From assembly GCA_037178855.1 (NCBI GenBank), contig JASJZC010000002.1, positions 3,968,001-4,032,000 of the forward strand: 64,000 nt of DNA, in the 5' to 3' direction. How positions within the stretch are numbered: the stretch's first letter is position 1; every line of letters begins with the position of its first letter. A program made the translations under genes and the position numbers. The notes beneath the pieces were generated by a model, which worked only from the letters and a program-made list of their open reading frames with translations, was not told the DNA's origin and did no database searches. Positions 13,261 to 26,054 of this stretch are shown piece after piece. This DNA comes from Oscheius sp. JU75. Its lineage: Eukaryota; Nematoda; Chromadorea; Rhabditida; Rhabditidae.

Positions 13261-15133
13261 TTATAGGGAAGACTGACTATTGGACGGGGATGAACGTAAC
13301 TGAAAACTATGATTAATATAGAGAGCTTTAAAGGGCTGACCGATGTGGAACGAAGTCCAAAATCGACGAGAATTTGGTCGAAAGTGTCTTTGATCTGGTC
13401 CAGAGACGATGAGGGACGACCGCGTGGCACGTATAGACCCAACCAGCGAATTTCTGATGACTCGGCAGATTTCAGGAGAATCTGTATTTTCTTTGCATTT
13501 GGGTGAGTTTTATTTTTACCTTTTCCTTGGCAATCGTTCTCGCATTCTGATTTTTGTCCACGAGAAGAACCTTTTCCATGGGATTGGTTCTGCCCAGACC
13601 ACAATGGAGGACTCGGGTCTGGAAATAAACTATTTTGATAGTGTCTAGAACTCACAATCAGGATAATATCCGACTCTGCTCCCTCAATGCCCTGCTCTCG
13701 AAGACGCCGAAACAGCTCTGCCTTGACCATGTACTGAAATTAGAGATTAGTCTGCGTCTCTTTGTGTTAGCATACCTCCACCTTTCTGTCAGAGTTGCCT
13801 CCGGGGTTAGTGTCCAGGTTAGCAAGCTAAACAGATGTTTGTTAGGTCTTTGAGTTTGCTACCGAATCAGCTTTGACGGGGCTGAACGACTCAGAGTCCA
13901 ATTCTTGAGGAATCTGACGATGTTCGATGGCTTCGAGAAGCTCTCTGGCTTCAGCAAGTTCAGGCTCAGTGGAGTTCAGAATTCTCTCGTAGATACTGTC
14001 ACTGGTTCGGAGAAAAGCTCCCATATCCTCAGTCACCCTGGACAATGGGTACAGCTCCCCGTCGTCCCCACGGAAGAGAAGCTGAGGACTGGCGAGTTGG
14101 AAGGCTCGCACCACGAGAGACTCTATGGCTCTGACCACTTTATGCTGATACAAGCGTTCGTGCAATTGTTGGCGTCCAAGTCCGATTTCCGCCAACGTTG
14201 TGTCCACCTTCCCGAACCAGGCGATTCGACGGTGATGGGAACGCTCTTCACTGGTTGCGATCCACGCGTTTTCGATGAGCCGGTCGACCGAGAGCCGGTT
14301 GAAGCCGATGCCCACTCCGGTACTGAGGGAGTCTCGAAGCAGATAATCCCATTTGTCCACGTCGATACTGTCGCAGTCATTAGAGACAACATCGTACAGG
14401 AAGGACTTCTCGAGCTTCCTTCCAATCGGCAGCCAGCGATCCTCGGAGTCCTAAAGATGTCATGAGTATAGTTTTAAAACTCACAAAGCGTTTTGAGGAG
14501 ACGAGTTCACAAATAAATTGGACATTTAAGTCCAAGTGACCTCCGAATCCTAGATAAGGCTCGAACGCCTTCTTCACTTTGGTATTGTTGAAGAGTCGCT
14601 CGATGAGCATGACGGACACTTTCTCGTGCTGAATTCTGATCATTTGACTAACTTTTGAATCATTTACCTTCGGCATTTTGTTGCCCATTTCCTCCCGGAA
14701 GGCCCCATCGAAGAGGTGAGATAACGGACCGTGGCCGAGATCGTGAAGCAGAGCAGCGACTGCCACACACAAATGGTCTTGACTGTTGATGTTCCAGTCA
14801 GGATTAGTTCGTCGGAGCTGGTCGACCAACTTAAAGGCCAGGTGGTAGGTTCTGAAGACAAATTCTCAAACAATTTCTTCAAAAGACTAACCCGAGGGAA
14901 TGACTGAAGCGAGTATGGGTTCCGGAAGGATAGACCAAAGGAGTCAGTCCCAGTTGTTTCAGGCTTCTGAGTCTTTGGAACTCCTGAAAAATCTAATCGT
15001 TGCCCACCAGACAAACATTTTCAACCTTGGTATCCACAAGAACATCAATGGGATGAAACAGTTGAATGTTTCCATGGACCGTATCGACAATTGTCCTCGG
15101 GGAGCGTAGTTGAGGCCACTCCTGGAGAGACAT
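13261..15133 (-). CDS. SAMHD1-like HD-domain phosphohydrolase
   Basis: Family members hydrolyse dNTPs to nucleosides and triphosphate. Exons, minus strand: 15133-15026, 14983-14892, 14851-14668, 14628-14485, 14450-13863, 13826-13776, 13733-13656, 13618-13520, 13481-13341 and a short 13299-13261; about 507 aa. HD-domain residues are visible: His in [10 protein letters not shown], the His-Asp pair in LLHDLGHGP, and the later Asp in [23 protein letters not shown] matches the SAMHD1 helix at the same place. The model starts at [12 protein letters not shown] immediately behind a TTCCAG, so the SAM domain found in vertebrate SAMHD1 is absent, as in many invertebrate homologues. The 3' end is uncertain: without the last intron the frame runs to a stop at 13170 that overlaps an AATAAA. 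Confidence 0.88.
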
Positions 15134-16929
15134 CTGGAACACCAGAAAGGTCTGACTGATTCCAAAAGAGAAGTTGACAAAAGATTGCTATCGTGAGATC
15201 CACGAAGAAGATATGAAAGGGACAGTCGGAAACGGGGACAGTCCTCATCGAACTATTTGCGGTAAGAGAGCTTATCAAGACAGGGTCAAAACGGTCAAAA
15301 CAGTTGTTGAGCTAAGTGATAACAAAGTCGGAATCATTTTTTTTAGAAGTACTTAAAGCATCTTGTTAAAAACCTAAACGTTTAAGTTTGTGCTATTCGA
15401 AAGTTATACCAAAGTTTTTCCAATTAGGCGCTAACAATGCTTCTTCCTTTAAAAAAATTTTTTTTTGAAAACATTTTTGAGCAAAAAAGATACAAAGAGC
15501 AAAGAAGTAATAAATGGTTTAAGGCGAGAGAGCTCAATTGTTTGCTGTCCTCTGCATCTGCCGCTTCCCCGCCTGTCCTTTTCGCGTACTTCCCAGCTGG
15601 AGGAGCCGAGCAACAATTTCCCGCTGTTTCTATCCTTTTCCAGCCCAGATAAAAAGAAAAAGCAAAGAAAATAAGTCATTTGGGATGCACTGGGGTATAA
15701 TTGACAGCTGTAACATAAGGACAGCTGGCGGATCAATGCCCTTGCCATCAGATTGCAGCGAGGATGTAAATGTACCAAAAGTGTTGCAAATGGAACAGAG
15801 AGTGGTTATGATGTGTCTGCCACGATCCGAAAGGTGTGACTGTTTACAAACGTCTGAATCCCAAAACCGGGTCGAAGCAGCTGTGTAAAAGCCTTCCAAA
15901 AGAGGGTCTCCAAGGGTCAACGGCGATCGATGTTGACCCTCGGGCCACACGTGAAAACAAGCTGTGGTCAGCTGTTCGAGACGGAAAGTGAGAGCTAAGA
16001 GCTCGTAAGAAAAAGAACAGAGATAAGCAGAAACTGATGCCAGCGTGGCTACCATTGTTGAGACTGTGGCGCCAAGACGTCTGCGTGGAATTGGAGAAAA
16101 TGACGACTTTTTTGTGGGAGAATGATGAAAAGATTGCGTAGAAATGAGACACGGGGACAGGAAAAAATGACCTGGACCTCTAATGAGGTACAGAAGTGGA
16201 CGAGGCCAAACGTAAGGGGACGAGGCCAAATGTAGAACTCTCCTGTCTTAAACAACGCATTCCAGGAACAGACGGTCGTCTGTACTGCCAGACTCTTACG
16301 AAACAAAAATGCGTATGCGCATAGACATAAACAAGATTCGAAAAGGGCCGACGGATGTTGAAAGAGGTGGAAAGTTTAAAAATAGCTCTTGGGATGTGTT
16401 GGCCTGTAAATCACAAAAGAAGTATAGTTTTACGATTGAAGATGAATAGCGGCAGTTGTTTTGTATCGGCGGAGACGACGTTTTTCATTAACCGTGAAGC
16501 GGAATGAGGATGTTCTTTGGAAACTTCCAAATCTTAGTGGAATCTGAGTTACAGTCACATATTGTTCGCGAGCTTTCTATGCAGTAGACTGGCTGTTTCT
16601 AACCGAAATTGGTGTCTAATAGGATATATGTTTTTCCGAATGGAACTCTTGGAAACTGCAAAAAACTGATTTGCCTGTTATTTCGAGAAATTAAAGTTTC
16701 ATGTCAACAAACAAGGGAACAAGTCAGCTGCGGAGCAAACTGTTACTAGAGAAGCGGCGAAGCCACCTGTTATTAATTTTAAGTCAAGACTAAACGGGCT
16801 GCGAAGCTGGTGAAGGGAACAAATTTTGGAGTAGGAACTTAGGGTTGACAGGACGAAGGGGAACCAGTGTACCACTCTAACTAGAACAGCTCCCTGCTGG
16901 AAGGCCGTCTTCTTCGACTCGCCAGGTCG
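15134..16929. other. Intergenic, no gene recognised
   Basis: About 1.8 kb with A/T-rich tracts near 15340-15480 and scattered short frames in all phases. None shows coding periodicity with usable splice sites or a known domain. The SAMHD1-like gene's promoter must lie in its left part. Confidence 0.45.
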
Positions 16930-17708
16930 CCAGGGTGATTCTACTCTTCCTTGGTATCTGCTCCCAAGTCCTCGCCTACTACTACGATGAGTACAGGCAC
17001 AAACAAACGTAAGTTCTCTTCGAGACTATTCAGTTCTATTTATAGCGGCCGCCAGAAGCTCTCGATCGACGCCAAGACCCCCGATACCTTGCTCGACTAC
17101 GAGGGCAGTCAGGTACTGACCGCACTCCAGGAACTGGATTTGAATTTTTGTTGAACAACTAAGTGGATGACGGAACAGTTCTGACCAGAAATGTTACTAA
17201 TGACTTCGGTTTTAGGAGCTCGTATTGTATCAGTACAGTAATGGCTGTGAATCAAAATTGTCTCAAATAGCCTGTCGATACTCAACGTGTACATTACACG
17301 AGTTTATGCGCGCTACAAATCTTACTTACTGAAATGCTTTATGGTCGATAACTTCTCGGATATTCCATACGAGTAGCTGATAGAGCTCCTCTCGGACAGA
17401 ACAAACATCCAGCATCTTCATCTACTCATCTTCTTGGATCCGCCTGTAGGGTTGGACTTCAAGAGACGACGGAGCTGAGCAAACTGGACAGCTTTCTAGA
17501 GAAGGTCGGAGTCGAGTCCATCTCTTTCCATATCAAGAAAGCTTACACTCCAAGCAGCATCTGGCTCATCGGAGTTCCGTCTGCCCTCGATCAAGAAGAT
17601 GACAAATGTCGTAACTTCAAACAAAGACAAGTTCAAATCACTTACAATGATCCCGACAATCCGTCGAGGAATGCGGCTTACGTCTTTTTTTACACTTTCA
17701 CCGGCTAA
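16930..17708 (+). CDS. Unresolved small multi-exon gene, unknown function
   Basis: I do not recognise this gene. Coding-like pieces: a hydrophobic stretch (VARVILLFLGICSQVLAY) followed by YYDEYRHKQ up to a donor at 17009; a phase-compatible exon 17046-17112 (GRQKLSIDAKTPDTLLDYEG); a possible exon after the acceptor at about 17215 with several cysteines; and a last exon open from about 17360 to the stop at 17706-17708, including ESISFHIKKAYTPSSIWLIG and ending in NAAYVFFYTFTG. The hydrophobic start suggests a secreted or anchored protein. The middle exons could not be joined without a frame conflict, so the gene may be degraded or use unusual splice sites. No initiating ATG was found in frame with the hydrophobic stretch. 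Confidence 0.35.
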
Positions 17709-18885
17709 AAAGGCCGCGCATGTAGGCCTTTCCGTGCCATTTGCCTCCCGTTAAATTGTTGTAGTGTCGGCCATTTTGCTTCCTGCAAAAACACGTCCCA
17801 TTCACACTCCACGGCTGTAAGCCATTCTGTTCTTTAAACAGGGTCGCCCTCATCGTGACCTTGTCATTTCCCCCTGTTGCCTTTGGGCGTTGTCTGTTGC
17901 CACACGACTGGTTCCAAGCTCGATCTCGTCCGTTCTTTTGGCCAGGTTTTCTCGGTGCTGTCTGTGTTCCGCTGTATCTCCAAGGTGTTCGACGACCGAA
18001 CAAAGCCCCCAGGGGGAGACGGAACCAGTTGCGGGCTGTGGCAGTCTATCCGTCTGAATAACAGCCGAAACTTTTCCGCAACCTCTTGACTATCTACCTT
18101 CCCTTTTAAACTTTTTTTTTCTGTTTTCAAGGTGTTGTGTCCAGCTATTACCCAGATCCCAGATCGTGATTCGCACCATCTTTTTGCGCGCTTCATCCGA
18201 TGGCATCATCGCCTAGCAAAACCGTTGTCATATCCACCTGCCGCCGACCCTTTACGAATGTATTCTTCTCTCTGTTTGTACGTGAGATTCACATTGGGCT
18301 ACGTCATTTACATAGCCAGAATTGTACGTGTCTTCCTCCCTCGGGTGTCCTACGACCGGTCGACCTGTTTCAATAGCTCACAGCAGTTTCCGACAACACA
18401 TTTCGGTGCTTTGGAGGGTTTCCCTTGATAGTTGATAATCTTTTTTGAACCCTTCTTTAGCTTCATTTCTTACCAGATGTCCAGACAAAATGACCTGTAC
18501 ATCCTATCAGAGATTTGGTCCCTAAACAAATAATGAATCAGCTACTTGTTACCCGGTTACGAATGTCTCTATATCCGAGACAAAATAACTACCTCCGGTC
18601 TCCCTTTGGCACAAATCTCCGACACGACGGATCTGGTTCCTAACACGCAATTACAAAGCAATCCGCGCTCACTGTTTCTGTGGTAGAAGGGATATGTCAG
18701 CTTCCAGAGGTCCTTTCCCATCCTCTTCGTCCATTGCGTGTCTACCCTTTTCGTGTTCTCCCCCAGGTCGCAAATTGCCATCTGGCGGTCATTCTCACGC
18801 TGTCAAAAATCGGCAAAAACGGGAATACTCCTTTCCATCTCTCTCCTTCCAGCTGTTGCCACATTTTCATGCTTTCATTCAGGTA
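17709..18885. other. Upstream region of the patched-related gene
   Basis: About 1.2 kb without a supported gene. It ends in TTCATTCAGGTA directly before the start codon of the patched-related gene, consistent with a trans-splice acceptor. Short frames on both strands here are unconvincing. Confidence 0.45.
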
Positions 18886-21800
18886 ATGCGACCTCTGGAG
18901 CGCTGTTTCCAGAAGTATGGGCAGCTCCTCGCCCGGCATCCGTGGCCCTTCATTGTTAGTCTTATTTTTTAACTTTTCTATCAAACCTTTTAAGATTGTC
19001 CCATCGCTGTTGACGATTTTCTCCTCCTACGGAATGCTCTATTTCCATAGTCAAGACGATATTTGGGACATTTATGCTCCTTTGAATGGCCTGTCGAGGA
19101 AGGAGGAACAGGCACTGAAGCCTTTCGAATACGCCAGTGGAGCTCACCATCACAGGGCGAGTTTGAGTCGGATTTCAAAAAGAATCAGAGATTCAGATGC
19201 AAATTTTGGTGAATAGGAAAGACGACGGAAATTTATTAGAAAGACAGATTTTAAAAGAGATATCAGACGCCCACAAAGTAAGTGAGCTTTCGTTCAATAA
19301 ACAAGTCTCAGTTTATTATCGACAACGTGACGATGACCAATCGTCAACGAGAGTTTGTCTACAAAGAAGTCTGTGGGGTTTACTGTAACGAGAGTAATGC
19401 TGCCGTATTGGCCTTTCTACAGGTTTGGCCACTAGTATCAATGACAGTAAAGGCTTTCCAGACAGTGATAGAGTCGAGAGGAGAGACAGCCTCCGTTCGA
19501 TTGACATTCCCGAACGCTGAAGCGCTTCAGAAGACAGTTTTCATTGGGCACTCTTTGGGAGATCTGACTTACAAAAAAGAGCCGGCGGACGAGGTCGACG
19601 AGGCGAAACTCATCATTCTTCATTACATGGTAATTCTTGGGCCTCTTCCTGAAACACAGATCAAGGTTGACTTCACTTTACCAAACGGTCGTGAACTCGC
19701 CAACAACTTTGAAATGCAGCTTCGAGAACTGTTCAACAGGTTCTCGGTTGAGTCTCAAGTCTTGAAATACTCTTTGTTGAGTAGGACAAGGGAGCTGGAA
19801 GAGCAGAGGTACGTCTTACCTTAGTTTTCATCCTATTGTTCCAGAAAAATCACGGTAGTTGCCATCCCGTTCCTTGGCCTCACAACGTTGGTTCTGACCG
19901 CGTTCATGCTCATCACTCTTATCGACTTCCCGTTGTATCGAAGTCAGCATTTCGAGGTAGCTAAACGTCAAACAGCCTAATACCTAAGCTTCAGTCCTTC
20001 ATTGGGGTATTCTCTCCGGGAATGGCCTTGTGGACGACCGGAGGATTCCTCTTTTGGGCTGGATTTCCATTCAGCAACATTCTGACAGTGGTCCCATTTC
20101 TGGTTGTCACGATTGGTATTGATGACGCCTTCCTGGTCCTAGCCGGATGGCGACAATCCACGTAACTTGTCCTTTCTGTGTTTTGACGTCTCTTTTCAAG
20201 TAAGGGAGCCAGCCTCGAACAGCGACTGGGAGAAGCTGTGGCCATTTCGGGGGCTTCTGTGACTGTCACCTCTGTCACAGATTGTCTCAGCTTCGCCATC
20301 GGTCTCTTTTCCAATCTACCCGTGGTCCAACTGTTCTGTCTCTACACAACTGTGGCTCTCTTCGTCGACTACGTCTACCAGATGACATTCTTCACAGCTC
20401 TGATGGGTATCATTGTTAGGAAACAGACCTCGCAAGATATGGAAAAGAGCCAGGAAAAGGTGAGAGCCTAGAGTGAATGTTTATTAGAAAGGAATCCAGG
20501 ATGAAGTATCTTCGTTAGAAAAGTGGAAAGCAAAGATCAAAGAGATGTCATGGTTGTCCTTGATCTCCACTGGTCAAACTGAAAAATCGAGTCCTCAAGT
20601 TTCCAAGATTGACGACTATGTATCTTGGTTACACACGACGACTGCACAAATCTTCGTGGGATCGCTGTTCCTCACACACATTTCGGTGCGTCTGACTTTT
20701 ACTCTAGACTTTCAGGGAGGCAACACTTGTCAGTATGAGTTCTCAGTTTCCTTTTGCCTTTTGAATAATCTTTCCTCTTCCAGATCTGCTCCTACTATGC
20801 TACCGACGTAAACACTGACTTCGACATGGAAAACCTCTACTTGGCCGATTCCCCTCTGACAGACATTTCTAGAAAGATGCAGGTTGGATTTTTGCGGACA
20901 TCCTTTCCATTTTCCTTAGGACTTCTTCCTCCGAGAGGCATTCATAGTCAACTTTGCTGTCATGCCTCTTCCCGACTTTTCCAATTTGACTGTCCGGAAC
21001 GATTTCGAGACCATGGTAGCCACGCTGGAATCTCTTCCGAACTTTGGCGGAGGACAGTCGAGTACAAACATTTGGACAAGAGAGTTCTCGAACGCGATAG
21101 CTTTCTGGGGTGAGGATGAGGGATTCTGGGATGGGACTGAACTTCTGAAGAACTATAGAGAGTACGGGATGGAGGACAAGTTTATCATTACTAGGTATCC
21201 TTCATTTTGGTTGTTCTAAATTATCTTTAGGTCAACGGAAGAGGGAGAAGTAATGGAAGGCTTCTTCTTCTCCCACGCCTACCACAACATGTCCTCTTTC
21301 CTCGAGGTCGAGAAAATGATGGAGCAGAGAAGAGCTATTCTGGCCCAGTACCCACAGTTCAACATTTCCAGCCACCATCCTTTCGAAAAAGTTCCAACAG
21401 AATCCGCTGCCGCTGCCCCTTCAAACTTTATTCAAACCGTTGGTGAGTCATCAAAATTTTTAAGAGACAACGACTTGTTGCAGTCTCTGCGGTCATCCTG
21501 ATGTCAATTTTGGTCCTGCTATTCGTGATGAACCTAGAGGCGATCATTTCCGTTGTCGTCTCTATCATCTCCATCTGTCTGGGAGTCATCGCCTATCTTC
21601 ATTTGTGGGATGTTCATCTGGACGCGGTCTCGCTGATCTCCATTCTGATGAGTATCGGGTTCTCGGTCGACTACTCGGCCCATGTCTGCTACCACTACTT
21701 TGCTCATGCTGCAGAAGAGGTGAGGGGAGAAGAAGGGGTGTAAAAGAGAAGAGAGTTTGGCAGGTTCGATTGTAAGTATCCTCTTGCTTGTTTCTGGGAT

Positions 21801-22264
21801 AAGCTGGGATGCTTGACTGGAAGCCAATGCTCTTCTGACCTTTACAAATACTCTAGATTGTGTCTAGCTGCTGTAACTCAGTGAAGGATCTTGATTTTCA
21901 CATGTGCTCGTCGCTGTTCCAGTAAAAGGTCCTTTCCAGACGAGTAGCAACTCTTCAATAGAAGACGGACAATCGAACACAAGCCTTCCACCAACCCACT
22001 CCCGAATAGTGTCCACCCTGAATGGTGTTGGTTGGCCAGTTGTCCAGAGCGGCTTCAGTACTGTCCTAGGTTCGTTCATTCTGTTTCAGTTTACAACAAA
22101 ATGAAGGAATGTTCCCTCTAATGTTCATCCAAGCCTACGTGGTAGCAGTCTTCTGGAAGACGGTCGTCCTTGTCAGTCTGCTCGGAATGTTACACGCGCT
22201 CCTGCTCCTCCCGGTCATCTTCATCGCGACCAACAATTTCAAACGGTTATTCTCTCACCGGTGA
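18886..22264 (+). CDS. Patched-related (PTR) multi-pass membrane protein
   Basis: Member of the patched-related family that is expanded in nematodes; members carry a sterol-sensing domain and have roles in cuticle, moulting and lipid or sterol handling. 14 exons: 18886-18954, 18995-19156, 19197-19277, 19312-19808, 19845-19956, 19995-20161, 20201-20459, 20500-20685, 20784-20882, 20920-21194, 21231-21442, 21484-21719, 21940-22069, 22107-22264; about 880 aa. Exon 1 encodes MRPLERCFQKYGQLLARHPW, a typical start. The sterol-sensing region contains TIGIDDAFLVLAGWRQ; the second half contains SIGFSVDYSAHVCYHY, GWPVVQSGFSTVLG and FIQAYVVAVFWKTVVL. The intron 19157-19196 requires a GC donor (AGG|GCGAGT) to preserve frame. 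Exon 8 could start 12 nt earlier. It converges with RAB21, whose stop lies 146 bp away. Confidence 0.92.
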
Positions 22265-22409
22265 ATGTGTCTTTCCCCTTCTGTCTGTATATAATTTGGT
22301 GCTTTAAACGGAATGAAAGTTTTAAATACAGCGTATCACATTTATCCCGTAGATGGACTGGTAGAATGAATATACAAAAATGGCCTCAGAAGACCCTTCG
22401 AAGTTCTCT

Positions 22410-23180
22410 TTACTTACAACATCGGCCCTTTCGTTGCGGAGTCTCGTCGTCTACCAACTGGATGGTTCGACGACCTGTTGGTGTCTCTGTGGCCCGATGA
22501 GAGTCTGTCTGTTGTTCCGATGACATCATCGCTATAATTGAAGGCCTGTATGGCTTGAGAGAAATACTCACTCCGACACAAACTCTCAAAAACGTTCGAG
22601 ATTCCAAGATTCTCTTTCGCCGAAGTCTCCATGTAGTCTGCTCCTACGGAAGCCGCATACCTAAAACTTATATTTATCCTCAATCGCCTTCTTTTCTTAC
22701 TCTTTAGCTTGATCAACCGGCACACTTCTACTCTTCTCCAAGTCCAGCTTGTTTCCTACGATCAGAAGAGAACACGACTCTCCCAGAGCTCTCTTTAGCT
22801 CCTTGATCCACATTTTGACCTTCTCAAAGGAACCCTGATCCGTGATGTCGTAGATCAGGAGAGCTCCATTGCTCCCGCTAAACTTCTTGATCATTTTGTT
22901 GATTTTTGACTTGCCGATAGTAGATAGGACCCAAAGCGTGGTACTTTTCCTGTCCGGCCGTGTCCCAAATGTTCAATTCTACCTGTTCGCCGTCTACGTC
23001 TAACGATTTTGAGAGGAAAGAAGCCTACATTCTCGTAAGCTGATATTCTGATCGACTCACCTGAATAGTCGACAAATGTCGTGGACTGAACTTGTTTTCC
23101 ACGTAGCGGAGCATTAGAGAAGACTTCCCCACAGCTCCTTCCCCCAAAAGGACCACTTTGAACCGGTGTTCGGTGGCCAT
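22410..23180 (-). CDS. rab-21: Small GTPase RAB21
   Basis: Rab GTPase of early endosomes, involved in integrin and membrane traffic. Exons, minus strand: 23180-23061, 23024-22915, 22877-22701, 22660-22572, 22531-22410; 205 aa. The P-loop is GEGAVGKSS; switch II is [14 protein letters not shown] with the catalytic Gln; GNKLD and ETSAKEN give the base-binding motifs. YVENKF and [19 protein letters not shown] are RAB21-specific rather than RAB5- or RAB22-like. It ends RCCK, with two cysteines available for geranylgeranylation. Intron 2 (22914-22878) starts with GC (CG|GCAAGT); a GT-only model would break the frame. Confidence 0.95.
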
Positions 23181-23304
23181 TCTAGTCATACTAATACGAA
23201 ATGTGCAAGCTTGAAGGAATGAGTGGATATAAACCACGTGCAAGACCAAAAATCGATAAGAGAACAAGTTAATATAGATCAGATAACAAAATAAGGGGAA
23301 GAGA

Positions 23305-24008
<704 letters not shown>

Positions 24009-24375
24009 CTCTGTAGGTGTAATGTAAAGAATCTTGATGAAAAATGGAGACAAATCAGAAGAGAAATCGAGGAAATAAACAGAAAGTTCGAAAACTGTTT
24101 CAAAACCATCTATTGCTGCTGGGTTTTCGGATATAAACGTACATTTCGCTGCAAGACACGAACTTAGGGAGTAGCTATCGGCTTTCAACAACTTGGACTT
24201 CAACAATAAGGATAAACCAACAATAAAACAAGTGAAATATGAATGACTGCTGAGAACGGCCAGAATTTCGGAAATTCAAACGCGCCTCTTATTGTAGCCA
24301 CGCAAAATTGCGCACCTATTTTCTTGTTCACGAGGCCTTTTTGTAACTCTACCGGATTACAAAGAAATTAAAGTC

Positions 24376-25466
24376 CTAGTTATTTTGTTTATTGTAAAAA
24401 TATTTCTCAAGAATATGCATTTCCGCCGGTGTTCGGTAGTGGATGCTGACGAGAGAGCTGTTCAATTGAAAGTCGTCAGTCTTCAATGGGACAAAAGTCT
24501 CTTGAACTTTTTCAGAGTGATAGGCTTCGATTCCCAGGTTCCGTAAACATCTGAAAGAGGCTATTGAAAAGTTGAAAGAGTATCTACCTAGCCAAACCAG
24601 CGTCTTCATTGGCATCAAAGGGACAAATATCTGGATTTCTGTAGGCATGTTCCACAAATAGCTTCAAGGCTGCCTTCGAAAGTGCATAACCCGATCCGCC
24701 AGAGTGATATCGTCCGTACTAAAGCTTTTATACAAATTTCTAAGTAGACTGACCGTTGCATGATCCCACAAATACCCGATATAGTACGGCTTTTCTGGAT
24801 CAAAGTGTTTCAGCAGATCCTTGAGGTTGTCCACCATCAGATAAGTGTCATCGTCTGCCTATATTTAGTTATGAGGAGTTGAATAAACAATTACCTTGAA
24901 GTACCAGTCAAAGTCCTTCGATATCTCGTGGTAGGCATACCAGAACCCTTCGATGGTTTTGTAGAAAAGTTGTCCGTAAGAATCGTCCATACCGGCGAAT
25001 ATTGTCCGATAGGGAATGCTGTTGTCGGACAAGGGTGATGTCACAAAGAATTCGCCGTGGTCACATCGCTTGAGCCATGTGGCATTGACTGCTGGGACCT
25101 AGAATCTGGGTATGGTTCCCCTGGATTTGTTTCTACCATTTTAGGGGCGAGCAAGAAGTCGAACCGACTGAGTTAGACTCATCCTGATCGCAACTGTACA
25201 TAACTTTTGGAACAAGTTTGATGAACCTAACGGAAAAAGTAACTTACCCTTATGTTGTAGTATGCTTCTCCAGTCAAAACCCAGCAGAAGAGTCTCCCAG
25301 ACTTTGGCAAGTTCTCAGCGGCTGTCGAGGCTGTCACCTCTCCTTTATTCTTCCAGTACTCGGAATAGGCTGGCGTGCTCCATTTCACATGAATCAAATT
25401 ATAGCAGACAATTGTAGCTATGACCAAAAGAACGATAACTATTCTGATCTCAAAAACTGAGAACAT
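24376..25466 (-). CDS. Core-1 beta-1,3-galactosyltransferase (C1GALT1-like)
   Basis: Golgi type II membrane enzyme that adds galactose to GalNAc-Ser/Thr to make core-1 O-glycans. Exons, minus strand: 25466-25248, 25098-24895, 24858-24754, 24718-24588, 24550-24376; 277 aa. A short N-terminal tail precedes a signal anchor (IRIVIVLLVIATIVCYNLI). Family motifs in order: RLFCWVLTGEAYYNIR, VNATWLKRCD, DFDWYFKADDDTYLMVDNL (the DDD metal/nucleotide-sugar motif), YHSGGSGYALSKAAL and EDAGLARCLRNLGI. At 277 aa it is short next to the ~360 aa vertebrate enzyme, mostly in the C-terminus. The start ATG lies directly behind TCCTACAG. Confidence 0.92.
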
Positions 25467-26054
25467 CTGTAGGAGTAGAGCAAAAATTACCTTGAATTTT
25501 TGAACGCAGCATTTTAGCCCAGGTTCGCAGTGTGATCAGCAGATTGGCACGGGGATAACAGGACGCTCGTTCCCTTAGGGTTCGCTTCCTCTTGGTCGAG
25601 ATGATCATGAACTATCTCAGCTATTTCCAGACGTTTGTCTGCTAAAAATCAAGAAAGGTTACTGACAGACAGAGTTTGTAGAAGAAGAAGACGTCACTGC
25701 TGCCAGTTTCCAAGACAGCATGTTCTCTATTGGGCAAGTCCAAATTATTCATAAGCCAAAGCACAATCGTACCAAATTTTTTTGCTCTCTTCGAACCCAT
25801 GTGGTTCTGTAATATATTGCAGTACTGATCGAACTGACCAGACTCTTGTTTCGGTAGTCTCTTCAGTTGGGGTTACTAGTTCTGTAAGTAAGACTACCTC
25901 GCAACATAGTATATTCTCCTTCTTTTTGGCCAACTCATCTTCGCGTTTCTGCTCACGTGTGTTCAAATCTCCCACCTCCATCTGTTCTCACGGATCTGAT
26001 CGAGTCGGGCTTTCACAATGATCCCGAACTTGGTCTGACAGTCTCTTCTCAAAA
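25467..26054. other. Intergenic between two divergent genes
   Basis: Upstream region shared by the galactosyltransferase (-) and the DUF268 locus (+). No gene or regulatory site could be assigned. Confidence 0.4.

Noticed and set aside
15449-16229. Several minus-strand frames of 100-200 codons upstream of the patched-related region.
   Set aside because: They overlap each other in different frames, have unlikely composition and match no family I know.
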